Source: Flavobacterium flabelliforme (GTDB taxonomy: Bacteria; Bacteroidota; Bacteroidia; Flavobacteriales; Flavobacteriaceae). From it: a DNA stretch of 64,000 nucleotides. Every line of letters starts with the position of its first letter. Position 1 is the stretch's first letter. The stretch is from the NCBI RefSeq assembly GCF_017948675.1, contig NZ_JAGFBU010000001.1, positions 434,001 to 498,000 on the forward strand. The letters are read 5' to 3'. Of the stretch, positions 26,588-34,675 are shown one piece after another. The position numbers and the translations under genes were made by a program. The notes below the pieces were generated by a model. The model did no database searches. It was given only the letters and a program-made list of their open reading frames with translations, and was not told where the DNA came from.

Positions 26588-27130
26588 ATGAAAGCAATTA
26601 AATTTATACCCGTTTTTCTACTTTTAGTACTTGCTTCCTGCAGTTCTGTAAGAGTATATTCTGATTATGATAGTAAAGTAGACTTTAGTCAATACAAAAC
26701 CTATGCGTTTCATAAAAAAGGAATTGATAAAGTTGAAATTTCAGAATTGGATAAAAAAAGAATTCTTTACGCTGTTGATGCTGAACTTGCAAAAAAAGGG
26801 ATGACTAAAAGTGAGAATCCAGATCTTTTAATAAACATATTCACAAAGGAGAGAGAAAGAATAGATGTAAATCAATTCAATGCGGGATTTGGTTATGGTT
26901 GGGGATACGGTTGGAATCCTTATATCTGGGGAGGTCGAAACACTTCTGTTACCTCATCAACTGAAGGAACTCTTTATATCGATTTAATAGATGCCAAGAA
27001 AAAAGAATTAGTATGGCAAGGTGAAGGAATTGGCTACCTCACCAATAATAGAAGTGAAAAGGAAAAAGTAATCAATGAATTTGTTACTAAAATACTTGCA
27101 CAATTTCCTCCTTCAAATGTAAAGAAATAA
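26588..27130 (+). CDS. DUF4136-domain lipoprotein
   Basis: A 180-aa lipoprotein (LASC, Cys18) of the DUF4136 family: VRVYSDYDSKVDFSQYKTYAF near the N-terminus, NPDLLINIFTKE in the middle and GTLYIDLIDAKKKELVWQGEG towards the end. A Gly/Tyr/Trp stretch (GFGYGWGYGWNPYIWGG) sits between. The family is widespread in Bacteroidota and proteobacteria without an assigned function. It starts 47 bases after hutU and may be co-transcribed with it. Confidence 0.9.
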   Translation: MKAIKFIPVFLLLVLASCSSVRVYSDYDSKVDFSQYKTYAFHKKGIDKVEISELDKKRILYAVDAELAKKGMTKSENPDLLINIFTKERERIDVNQFNAGFGYGWGYGWNPYIWGGRNTSVTSSTEGTLYIDLIDAKKKELVWQGEGIGYLTNNRSEKEKVINEFVTKILAQFPPSNVKK

Positions 27131-27166
27131 TTTTATTTTATTTACATTTGATTTTCTAAGAAAAAA

Positions 27167-27223
27167 ATGAGAAATTCTATAAACATTATCGTCGCTATTA
27201 TAATTATTATTGTTCAGCAATAA
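27167..27223 (+). CDS. ilv leader peptide 1 (Ile-rich, 18 aa)
   Basis: A short frame, ATG 27167 to TAA 27221-27223, encodes MRNSINIIVAIIIIIVQQ: 8 Ile and 2 Val in 18 residues, with five Ile in a row. It is followed by an intrinsic terminator 32 bases later and lies upstream of an ilvN-like/ilvA pair. This is the layout of transcription-attenuation leader peptides that sense charged tRNA-Ile. A hairpin within it (CGCTATTA at 27193-27200 with TAATAGCG at 27221-27228) overlaps the Ile codons. Confidence 0.8.
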   Translation: MRNSINIIVAIIIIIVQQ

Positions 27224-27254
27224 TAGCGGAGTCTTGTATAAAAATATTTGTATC

Positions 27255-27282
27255 AAACCTCCTAATTTAGGAGGTTTTTTTT
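27255..27282 (+). terminator. Attenuator terminator 1
   Basis: Perfect 10-bp stem AAACCTCCTA / TAGGAGGTTT with a 3-nt loop, followed by eight T in the run. Located between leader peptide 1 and leader peptide 2. Confidence 0.88.
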
Positions 27283-27293
27283 GTTTTAAACCT

Positions 27294-27350
27294 ATGCTAA
27301 GTCTATCTAAAAATTCTATTATCATTATTATCATCATTCGTTTTACGTAA
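27294..27350 (+). CDS. ilv leader peptide 2 (Ile-rich, 18 aa)
   Basis: ATG 27294 to TAA 27348-27350 encodes MLSLSKNSIIIIIIIRFT: seven consecutive Ile codons (mixed ATT and ATC). It is the same length as leader 1, shares the NSI segment, and is again followed by an intrinsic terminator. Together the two look like a tandem attenuator controlling the genes downstream. Confidence 0.82.
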   Translation: MLSLSKNSIIIIIIIRFT

Positions 27351-27378
27351 CGAGTCAGAATAATAGTGCTCCCTATTT

Positions 27379-27413
27379 GCCTTTCTCACCATAATGAGAA
27401 AGGCTTTTTTTTT
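27379..27413 (+). terminator. Attenuator terminator 2
   Basis: Perfect 10-bp stem GCCTTTCTCA / TGAGAAAGGC with a 6-nt loop and nine T following. It ends 37 bases before the ilvN-like start. Confidence 0.9.
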
Positions 27414-27449
27414 ACCAAAAACTCAAACAGTAATACAATTAAAAAACCA

Positions 27450-27962
27450 ATGAAACAAGAATACACCATTACTATACTTACTGAAAATCAAGTAAGTCTG
27501 ATCAATAAAATAGATATAATCCTTGCCAGAAGAAAAATCAAAACAGAATCGGTTACAATCCATTTTGAACCGATAGAAAACCTCTATAAATTCTCCATTG
27601 TTTTAATAGACGCCGAAATTATAATTAAAAATTTGGTGCTTCAGATAAGAAAAACAATTGGAATAATTGACGTATTTGCTAGCATGAGAAATGAAGTAAT
27701 AGAAAATGAAATTGCCTTATTTAAAATTGGTTTTAAAAAAAGAGAAATAGATTTTCAAATTGAAAAAATAGTAGAGAAATACAAAGCAAAAACCATATTA
27801 ATAACTAAAGATTTTACTGTATTTGAAGTGAGTGGAAGATCTGAACAATTAAAACATTTAGTACAAGAATTGCGAAATTGTAACCTGATCGAATTTGTTA
27901 AAAGCGGTAGAATATCCATTACAAAATCAAACAGAGAAAACGTATTAATTTATTCAAACTAG
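27450..27962 (+). CDS. Acetolactate synthase small-subunit homologue (IlvN-like, orphan)
   Basis: A 170-aa protein with an N-terminal ACT domain (EYTITILTENQVSLINKIDIILARRKI) and the IlvN C-terminal part (MRNEVIENEIALFKIGF, FEVSGRSEQLKHLVQEL, LIEFVKSGRISI). Small subunits normally regulate IlvB and confer valine feedback. No ilvB is next to it; the following gene is ilvA. Several family Gly positions are replaced (VSLINKI for GLLNRI), suggesting divergence. I start at the ATG at 27450, because upstream in-frame starts would lie inside terminator 2. Confidence 0.85.
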   Translation: MKQEYTITILTENQVSLINKIDIILARRKIKTESVTIHFEPIENLYKFSIVLIDAEIIIKNLVLQIRKTIGIIDVFASMRNEVIENEIALFKIGFKKREIDFQIEKIVEKYKAKTILITKDFTVFEVSGRSEQLKHLVQELRNCNLIEFVKSGRISITKSNRENVLIYSN

Positions 27963-27995
27963 ATCAACAATTTTAATCCTTATTTAAAAAATCCT

Positions 27996-29240
27996 ATGAC
28001 AACATACGAACAAGTATTAGCAGCAAAAAATCAATTAAAAGAGGTTGTAACAGCGACACCTTTAAGTAAAAACTTAAATCTGTCAGAAGAATTTGATTGT
28101 ACAGTTTTATTAAAAAGAGAGGATTTACAAGTGGTTCGTTCTTATAAAATTAGAGGAGCATATAACAAAATGAGCGCTTTAACATTGTCAGAAAAAAGTC
28201 AGGGTGTAATCTGTGCTAGCGCTGGAAATCACGCACAAGGAGTAGCTTACTCTTGTCATTTATTGAAAATAAAAGGCAAAATTTACATGCCTAAAACAAC
28301 ACCGAAACAAAAAATAAAACAAGTACAATTATTTGGAAAAACTTTTGTTGAAATTATTTTAATAGGTGACACATTTGACGATGCTTATGCAAAAGCCGCA
28401 GAAGAGGCTACTGCAAAAAACATTATTTTTGTACATCCTTTTGATGATTTTAAAGTCATTGCAGGACAAGGAACCGTTGGATTGGAAATTTTAGAAAACT
28501 GTAAAGAACCAATTGATTATGTATTTGTACCTATTGGCGGTGGCGGATTAGCAGCAGGACTTTCGGAAGTTTTTAAAAAATTGAGTCCTAACACAAAAAT
28601 AATTGGCGTTGAACCCGAAGGTGCTCCCTCAATGAAAACTGCTATAGCTACTGGTAAAAACCTTCCTCTTGAAAAAATAGACAAATTTGTAGATGGCGCT
28701 GCGGTAAAACAAGTAGGAAACTTGACTTTTGAAATTTGCAAAAAAAATCTTGATTCTATCGTTTTAGTGCCAGAAGGAAAAGTATGCACTACTATTTTGC
28801 GTTTGTATAATGAAGAAGCAATGGTTGTAGAACCAGCTGGAGCATTAACTATCGCCGCTTTAGATTTCTATAAAGACCAGATAAAAGGAAAAAATGTGGT
28901 TTGCATTGTGAGCGGAAGTAATAATGATATTGAAAGAACTGCCGAAATAAAAGAAAGGTCTTTATTATATGAAGAACTCATGCATTATTTTATGATTCAG
29001 TTTCCACAACGTCCAGGATCTCTAAAGGAATTTGTAAATGATATTTTAGGACCAGATGATGATATTACCTATTTTCAGTTCACTAAAAAAAATAGCCGAG
29101 AAGTAGGTCCTGCGATTGTAGGTTTAGAATTAAAAAACAAGAATGACATTGTAAATATAAAAGAGAAAATGTCTGATAAAGGATTCGAATTTCAGTATCT
29201 CAACGACAGGCAGGATTTGTTCACACAATTAATTGGATAA
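27996..29240 (+). CDS. ilvA: Threonine dehydratase (deaminase), biosynthetic
   Basis: A 414-aa PLP enzyme that converts threonine to 2-oxobutanoate, the first committed step to isoleucine. PLP lysine is Lys51 in VVRSYKIRGAYNK; ICASAGNHAQGVA binds the substrate, and IGGGGLAAGLSEV is the phosphate loop. A single ACT-like regulatory domain follows (QRPGSLKEFVNDILG, about 330-414), the short form. It is 33 bases after the ilvN-like gene. The Ile-codon leader peptides upstream fit control by isoleucine supply. Confidence 0.95.
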   Translation: MTTYEQVLAAKNQLKEVVTATPLSKNLNLSEEFDCTVLLKREDLQVVRSYKIRGAYNKMSALTLSEKSQGVICASAGNHAQGVAYSCHLLKIKGKIYMPKTTPKQKIKQVQLFGKTFVEIILIGDTFDDAYAKAAEEATAKNIIFVHPFDDFKVIAGQGTVGLEILENCKEPIDYVFVPIGGGGLAAGLSEVFKKLSPNTKIIGVEPEGAPSMKTAIATGKNLPLEKIDKFVDGAAVKQVGNLTFEICKKNLDSIVLVPEGKVCTTILRLYNEEAMVVEPAGALTIAALDFYKDQIKGKNVVCIVSGSNNDIERTAEIKERSLLYEELMHYFMIQFPQRPGSLKEFVNDILGPDDDITYFQFTKKNSREVGPAIVGLELKNKNDIVNIKEKMSDKGFEFQYLNDRQDLFTQLIG

Positions 29241-29265
29241 AACAATTTACAGTTCCTTAAGAATG

Positions 29266-29290
29266 GCCTACCTTTGCGTAGGCTTTTTTT
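29266..29290 (+). terminator. Intrinsic terminator after ilvA
   Basis: Stem GCCTAC / GTAGGC with loop CTTTGC and seven T. The next gene's upstream in-frame starts would fall in it, so the haemoglobin start is placed at 29301. Confidence 0.85.
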
Positions 29291-29300
29291 ATATACAATT

Positions 29301-29699
29301 ATGACAACTCTTACCGACATTAAAAATCTAGACGATATAAAATTACTAGTTGATACTTTTTATTCTAAAGTTCAAAATGATGAATTTATCGGACCAATAT
29401 TTAATGAGAAAATAGGCAATCGCTGGCCAGAACATTTGGAGAAAATGTATCGTTTTTGGCAAACTATTTTACTTGATGTGCATTCGTATTCTGGTAGTCC
29501 ATTTCCTCCGCACAAACAATTACCTGTTGAGAAAGAACATTTTGATCGTTGGATGGCAATTTTCTCAGCAACTACAGATGAATTATTTTTAGGTCCACTT
29601 GCTGAAGAAGCAAAATTACGTGGCCGAAACATGGCCGAAATGTTTCATTACAAGATCGATTATTTTCGTAATGCTGCAAAAAACAATTCACCTCATTAA
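29301..29699 (+). CDS. Group III truncated haemoglobin (second copy)
   Basis: A 132-aa globin with DIKLLVDTFYSKVQNDEFIGPIF, HLEKMYRFWQTILL, SYSGSPFPPHKQLPV (F helix region with the proximal His) and DRWMAIFSATTDELF. It is clearly the same family as the gene at 10674-11045 but divergent and in a different context (between ilvA and a phytase-like lipoprotein). I choose ATG 29301 as the start because upstream residues would overlap the ilvA terminator. A separate role in oxygen or NO handling is likely. Confidence 0.9.
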   Translation: MTTLTDIKNLDDIKLLVDTFYSKVQNDEFIGPIFNEKIGNRWPEHLEKMYRFWQTILLDVHSYSGSPFPPHKQLPVEKEHFDRWMAIFSATTDELFLGPLAEEAKLRGRNMAEMFHYKIDYFRNAAKNNSPH

Positions 29700-29727
29700 G
29701 TATTTTTTTATTAATAGAAACAATATC

Positions 29728-30861
29728 ATGCGTAAACTTCTTACTGGATTATTTGCACTATCTATTTTGGCTTCTTGTTCCAATTTAAAAAACACATCCT
29801 CAAGTGGCAGTTATCCTGAATTAAAATTCATTAATTCAATTGAAATTCCATTTAACCAAGAATTTAATAACACTAAAATTGGTGGGCTTTCCGGTATTGA
29901 TTATGATAAAAAGAAGGATCTTTATTATATCATTTGCGATGAAAGAGCACAAGAAAACCTTTCCCGATTTTACACTGCAAAGATTAATATCGCTGACAAT
30001 CAACTAAAAGCAATTAGTTTTCAAGAAACCAACACTTTAAAAAATGAGCAAGGTTCCACTTTTGGCAATTGGACAACTAGTCCAGAAACCTCTGCAGATC
30101 CAGAAGATATTAGATACAATCCGAAAAATAACTCTCTAGTTTGGACAAGTGAAGGTGCTCGAGTTGTAACCGCTGACAAAACTATTTTACAAAATCCTTC
30201 GATTACTTTTATGGATTTAAAAGGAAATTTTAAAGAGCAGTTAAAATTACCTTCTAATCTTGAAATGCAAAAAGAAAGCAAAGGACCTCGCAATAACGGA
30301 ACACTTGAAAGCATCACTTTTGACCAAAATTATAAAACACTATATACTTGCGTAGAAGAACCGCTATTTGAAGACGGTAACCAAGCCAGCACAAGCAAAG
30401 GTGGCTTAATTCGTTTTTACGAATTTGATATAAAAACACAAAAAAACACAGCTCAATATGGGTATCAGCTTGAAGCCATTGCAAACGAACCTAATCCTAA
30501 AGGCGCTTTTGCTGTAAATGGTGTTGCTGCGATTCAGTTTTACAAAAAAAACCAATTCCTAGTACTAGAACGCTCCTACTCTACAGGAACGCAACCGTGT
30601 ACTATAAAAGTTTTTTTATGTGATTTTAAAAAGGCAACAGATGTTAAAAATCATGAATCTTTACAGAATCAAAAAATTGAATTGATCTCTAAAAAACTAA
30701 TTCTAAATATGGATGATTTAGGAATATATACAGACAATATTGAAGGATTGACTTTTGGTCCAAAATTAACTAATGGAAATCGTTCCTTGATTTTTATATC
30801 GGATAATAACTTTTCAGAAACTCAAAAAACACAGGTATTGCTTTTTGAAGTAAAAGAATAA
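29728..30861 (+). CDS. Esterase-like-activity-of-phytase family lipoprotein
   Basis: A 377-aa lipoprotein (MRKLLTGLFALSILASC, Cys17) with a beta-propeller of the phytase-like/esterase-like family: KIGGLSGIDYDKKKDLYYIICD, ADPEDIRYNP, TLESITFDQNYKTLYTCVEE and NIEGLTFGP. Members hydrolyse phosphate or acyl esters or have unknown substrates; the catalytic identity is not clear from sequence. The start at 29728 matches the signal peptide; longer in-frame versions overlap the haemoglobin. Confidence 0.85.
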   Translation: MRKLLTGLFALSILASCSNLKNTSSSGSYPELKFINSIEIPFNQEFNNTKIGGLSGIDYDKKKDLYYIICDERAQENLSRFYTAKINIADNQLKAISFQETNTLKNEQGSTFGNWTTSPETSADPEDIRYNPKNNSLVWTSEGARVVTADKTILQNPSITFMDLKGNFKEQLKLPSNLEMQKESKGPRNNGTLESITFDQNYKTLYTCVEEPLFEDGNQASTSKGGLIRFYEFDIKTQKNTAQYGYQLEAIANEPNPKGAFAVNGVAAIQFYKKNQFLVLERSYSTGTQPCTIKVFLCDFKKATDVKNHESLQNQKIELISKKLILNMDDLGIYTDNIEGLTFGPKLTNGNRSLIFISDNNFSETQKTQVLLFEVKE

Positions 30862-30945
30862 TGTTTTATACTGTTTTTTTCAAAACACTATTATTTACCT
30901 GTAAAACCTGAATTAAAATTCATCGAAAATAAAAACTAACTCTCC

Positions 30946-31088
30946 TAGCCCAGATAGCAGTGGAAAGCATTTGGCAAAAAAAGACAATTTTTGTTGTTCT
31001 AAGAAAGCGACTGTAAGAAGCTCTTATTAGGACTTACAAAAATGTATTTTTTTGCTAAATCTTGTAGCGAATAGCTGGAAATAGCTCC
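30946..31088 (+). repeat. Intergenic structured repeat, copy 1
   Basis: 143 bp. Begins with AGCCCAG (30947-30953) and ends with CTGG-AAATA-GCT (31075-31086), which pair with each other. An inner hairpin AGC-GACTGTAAGAA-GCT is conserved with copies 2 and 3. No reading frame. See the findings entry for the family. Confidence 0.7.
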
Positions 31089-31097
31089 TTAAAGTTG

Positions 31098-31105
31098 TAC
31101 TTTTG
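31098..31105 (+). promoter_or_regulatory. -7 promoter element of the hydroxylase gene
   Basis: TACTTTTG matches the Bacteroidota TAnnTTTG -7 motif, 23 bases upstream of the start codon at 31129. No clear -33 TTG was found at the usual spacing. Confidence 0.6.
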
Positions 31106-31128
31106 AAAAAAACTATAACGTTTTCGAG

Positions 31129-32868
31129 ATGAGCACAACTATAGAAAGCAATCCGTTATTAGACCGGTTGCCAAAGCACTTAAGACAATTTATTAAACCT
31201 CAGGATTATAGCGACTATACACCAATAAACCAAGCAGTTTGGCGTTATGTAATGCGTAAAAACGTAAGTTACTTATCAAAAGTAGCACATAATTCCTATT
31301 TAGAAGGACTTAAAAAAACAGGAATTGAGGTTGATACTATTCCGAGTATGTACGGAATGAACCGAATTCTAACTGAAATTGGCTGGGCAGCTGTTGCTGT
31401 TGATGGATTTATTCCGCCTAATGCTTTCATGGAATTTCAAGCGTATAATGTACTCGTGATTGCTTCAGATATTCGTCAACTTGAACATATAGAATACACG
31501 CCTGCACCAGATATCATTCACGAAGGTGCTGGTCACGCACCTATTATTGCCAATCCAGAATATGCAGAATATTTACGTCGTTTTGGAGAAATAGGTTGCA
31601 AAGCCATTTCTTCGCACAAAGATTACGAAATGTATGAGGCCATCCGACTACTTTCTATTTTGAAAGAAGCAGAAGGAACTCCACAAGCCAATATTGACGC
31701 TGCTGAAAAAGCAGTAGAAGATTTGCAGAATAACATGGGTGAATTGTCAGAAATGGCACAAATTAGAAATCTGCATTGGTGGACTGTAGAATACGGTTTA
31801 ATAGGCACGGTAGAAAATCCGAAAATATACGGCGCTGGTTTACTTTCTTCAATTGGTGAAAGTGCGCATTGTATGACTGAAAAAGTAAAGAAAATTCCTT
31901 ACGACATATCGGCAGCAAATCAGAATTTTGATATTACACAACTGCAACCGCAATTGTATGTAACTCCTGATTTTGCTTATTTGAGCTTAATATTAGAAGA
32001 ATTTGCTAATAAAATGGCGTTGCGTACAGGAGGTTTATCGGGTATAAATAAACTGATACAATCAAATGCTTTAGGAACTATTGAGTTGAACACTGGAATA
32101 CAAGTTTCAGGAGTTTTTACGAATGTAATTGAAGCGAATGGAAAACCGGTTTACATTCAGACCACTGGAAAAACAGCTTTATCCTATAGAGAGAAAGAAT
32201 TAGTAGGTCATGGAACGATTAATCATAAAGATGGTTTTGGTAGTCCCATTGGAAAACTAAAAGGCATCAATCTGGCTATCGAAGACATGAGTCCAAGAGA
32301 TTTAAGTGCTTATTCTATTACTGAAAATGAAACGGTAACTTTAGATTTTGAAGGTGATATTACCGTAAAAGGAGAAATTATTACTGGTTCGAGAAACTTG
32401 CATGGCGAAATAATTTTAATCAGTTTTAAAAATTGTACTGTTACGCATGGAGAAACTATTTTGTTTCAACCAGAATGGGGTATTTATGATATGGCTGTTG
32501 GAAAAAAACTAGTTTCGGCTTTTTCAGGACCTGCAGATGCGACTAGTTTTGATTTGATTACTGCTGTTCCTAGTAGTACAACAATCAAAGCGCAGCAAAG
32601 TGCAGAACGTGATGATTTAGAAGTTTTGTATCAAACCGTACGATTGATAAGAGAATCAAAAGATACTACAACTTCTTTAGTTCCGATTTTTAAACAACTT
32701 AAAGAGAATCATCCAAATGATTGGTTGTTATCTGTTGAGATTGTTGAATTATTGAAAGATAGAAACGAACCAAATCTTTTGCAAGAGGTGAAAAATTATC
32801 TTGAAAATCTAAAACAAAGACGTTCAGAAATTTCACACTTGATAAATGGCGGACTGGATTTGATATAA
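31129..32868 (+). CDS. Aromatic amino acid hydroxylase (phenylalanine 4-hydroxylase type) with C-terminal extension
   Basis: A 579-aa protein. Residues about 1-290 form the iron/pterin hydroxylase domain; the iron ligands are His131 and His136 in DIIHEGAGHAPI and Glu221 in WWTVEYGLIG. Typical bacterial enzymes are about 260-300 aa. The C-terminal half (about 300-579) is an extra region with beta-rich segments and no recognised domain (NALGTIELNTGIQVSGVF, INHKDGFGSPIGKLKG). The extended form is common in Bacteroidota. Expected reaction: phenylalanine to tyrosine with tetrahydrobiopterin and O2. No pterin recycling gene is adjacent. Confidence 0.88.
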   Translation: MSTTIESNPLLDRLPKHLRQFIKPQDYSDYTPINQAVWRYVMRKNVSYLSKVAHNSYLEGLKKTGIEVDTIPSMYGMNRILTEIGWAAVAVDGFIPPNAFMEFQAYNVLVIASDIRQLEHIEYTPAPDIIHEGAGHAPIIANPEYAEYLRRFGEIGCKAISSHKDYEMYEAIRLLSILKEAEGTPQANIDAAEKAVEDLQNNMGELSEMAQIRNLHWWTVEYGLIGTVENPKIYGAGLLSSIGESAHCMTEKVKKIPYDISAANQNFDITQLQPQLYVTPDFAYLSLILEEFANKMALRTGGLSGINKLIQSNALGTIELNTGIQVSGVFTNVIEANGKPVYIQTTGKTALSYREKELVGHGTINHKDGFGSPIGKLKGINLAIEDMSPRDLSAYSITENETVTLDFEGDITVKGEIITGSRNLHGEIILISFKNCTVTHGETILFQPEWGIYDMAVGKKLVSAFSGPADATSFDLITAVPSSTTIKAQQSAERDDLEVLYQTVRLIRESKDTTTSLVPIFKQLKENHPNDWLLSVEIVELLKDRNEPNLLQEVKNYLENLKQRRSEISHLINGGLDLI

Positions 32869-32922
32869 AAAAGAACGCTCATTATCGCAGATTACTCTAG
32901 TGAAAATAGATTATTTAAAATT

Positions 32923-32969
32923 AAACCGCATATTCTCAGATTAATTAATACTCTGACAATCTGCGGTTT
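32923..32969. terminator. Bidirectional terminator between convergent genes
   Basis: Imperfect stem AAACCGCA...TCAGA / TCTGA...TGCGGTTTT with an internal loop, between stops at 32868 (plus) and 32980 (minus). Confidence 0.65.
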
Positions 32970-32979
32970 TCTTTTTTAA

Positions 32980-33600
32980 CTACAATTTAATTTGTTGTCC
33001 AAATTCCTTTTCACTTTCGATCACTTTTCCTTCATATTTCAGTGTCCATCCTAATTGACTGGTAGTAATTAGCAATTTAGATAATTCGCTAATCAATCTG
33101 TTTTGAGCATTGGTTTTCAAAGTAGAACTTTCTATTTTTTTAGCTAAATTCGCTTTTACAGATTTGTTAATTTTGTTGTAATCTTCGCCAGTAAAAGGGT
33201 TCAGTTTACTTTGTTCTACATCATAAAACTTAATGTCTGGATTAATTTTTATTTCTTCTTTGGGAATATAAACAATCGTTATCGTTTTATTTTTCTCATC
33301 AATATCATATTTCATTTTATGTAAATCATAGGCAACTGTTACATCAGCATTTACGACAACGAGTGCTTTTTTCTCAAAAGAAAGCATGTTTAATAAATAC
33401 TTTTCTTGATTTTTATAAGTAATCACTTCAGAGAAATGTCCCTCAGTAACAATTAGTTTTCCAACATTTAGAATTTGTTGCTGAATTAAGCCTGAGCCGT
33501 CTATAGTAGTTGTATTATCGTCTTTTTTAAATTCACAGTATTTGAATAATAGAAAAACAGTAATTATAATTCCGATGAAAATAAATAGTCTTTTTAGCAT
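32980..33600 (-). CDS. DUF4230-domain protein
   Basis: A 206-aa protein with one N-terminal membrane helix (residues 4-21) and a DUF4230 domain (LIVTEGHFSEVITYKNQ, ALVVVNADVTVAYDLHKMKYDID, KTITIVYIP). The domain is widespread and uncharacterised, probably membrane-anchored with an extracytoplasmic beta-rich part. It follows the GSCFA gene by 2 bases, so the two are co-transcribed. Confidence 0.88.
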   Translation of the reverse strand: MLKRLFIFIGIIITVFLLFKYCEFKKDDNTTTIDGSGLIQQQILNVGKLIVTEGHFSEVITYKNQEKYLLNMLSFEKKALVVVNADVTVAYDLHKMKYDIDEKNKTITIVYIPKEEIKINPDIKFYDVEQSKLNPFTGEDYNKINKSVKANLAKKIESSTLKTNAQNRLISELSKLLITTSQLGWTLKYEGKVIESEKEFGQQIKL

Positions 33601-33602
33601 AA

Positions 33603-34559
33603 TTAAAATTTCATGAATGGATTTTGAGTTTCTAATTTAGTGATTTTTTGGTTCAATTTAGACACAAATTTTAAGTGACTTTCAGATTGCGGATTAAATG
33701 GCCGGTGCATTAGTGATTTTTGAATATTCTCTACTTCCTCCATCGTGGTAAAAACTCCATCAGAAATAGTGGTTTCTTTAAAACGTTTCCAAATATAATC
33801 AATCGCTACTTGATTAGGGTGTAACATATCTTCGCTGTAAAAACGATAATCACGAAGTTCGTCCATCATAATTTCATAGGAAGGAAAGTATCCAGTATTT
33901 AATTTTAAATGTTCTGTTTGTATAACTTGATGAATTGAAGAAATTAAATTTGCTTTGCTCCATTGATTTTCAACAAAACCATCTTTGATGTGACGCACTG
34001 GAGAAACCGTAAAAATAACACAGCACTTTGAATTTACTTTTTGAATTAAATCTATTGTATTTCTAATAGATTTTTGAATAGTTTCTATTGACAAAATAGA
34101 TTTCTCAAATTGTTTTTGAGGTACTTTATGACAATTGGCAACAACTTCATTGCTTTCTATATTTTTATAAACCCACGATGTACCATAAGTAATAATAACA
34201 TGTGAAGCTTGTTCTATTGCTATTTTAGCAGATTGGACAACAGCATTTAATGAAACTAGCAATTCTTCTCTATCGGGATTACTTAAATCCGAATGCGCAT
34301 CAAAACAATGCCACAATTCATTATGAAAGAAGATATCGTTTTCGGTAAATTGTTTTTTAGAAACAGCAAAATCAATAAATTTCTCAATAGCCAGAGGATG
34401 AAATAAAATCCCAAACGGATTGCAAGTATTTTGAAACTTGAAATAATCCAATTTTTCTGCCATATTCACTGCAAAACAAGATCCAAGAGATACAATCTTT
34501 GAATTGTAATCTATAAGCCGATTACTTTTGGAAATTGGGATTGGAGTTCTGAAATTCAT
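33603..34559 (-). CDS. GSCFA-domain protein
   Basis: A 318-aa SGNH-hydrolase-like protein with the family motif SLGSCFAVNMAEKL (about 30-43), which gives GSCFA its name, followed by NPFGILFHP and ITYGTSWVY; a DMLHPNQVAIDYIW block near 235-248 supplies the expected His. It is common in Bacteroidota and may act on a glycan or ester substrate; no substrate can be assigned. Start by the ATG at 34559. Confidence 0.92.
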   Translation of the reverse strand: MNFRTPIPISKSNRLIDYNSKIVSLGSCFAVNMAEKLDYFKFQNTCNPFGILFHPLAIEKFIDFAVSKKQFTENDIFFHNELWHCFDAHSDLSNPDREELLVSLNAVVQSAKIAIEQASHVIITYGTSWVYKNIESNEVVANCHKVPQKQFEKSILSIETIQKSIRNTIDLIQKVNSKCCVIFTVSPVRHIKDGFVENQWSKANLISSIHQVIQTEHLKLNTGYFPSYEIMMDELRDYRFYSEDMLHPNQVAIDYIWKRFKETTISDGVFTTMEEVENIQKSLMHRPFNPQSESHLKFVSKLNQKITKLETQNPFMKF

Positions 34560-34602
34560 TTCACTTACTTTCTTACAAAGTTGAATAATTTAAACCAATA
34601 AA

Positions 34603-34646
34603 AAAACTCAAACATTTCGATTTTTAAATCTACTTGTTTGAGTTTT
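34603..34646 (-). terminator. Terminator after the 246-aa lipoprotein gene
   Basis: AAAACTCAAAC / GTTTGAGTTTT 11-bp stem with a 22-nt loop; T-rich on the minus strand. Confidence 0.75.
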
Positions 34647-34675
34647 CTTTATTTTAGCTCGAAGTGTGTGTTTTA

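Noticed and set aside
27366..27449. Upstream extension of the ilvN-like gene
   Set aside because: It would translate terminator 2 and uses no recognised start region; the ATG at 27450 fits the family start.
29599..29727. Extended start of the phytase-like gene overlapping the haemoglobin
   Set aside because: The lipoprotein signal begins at 29728, so the upstream part is unlikely to be translated.
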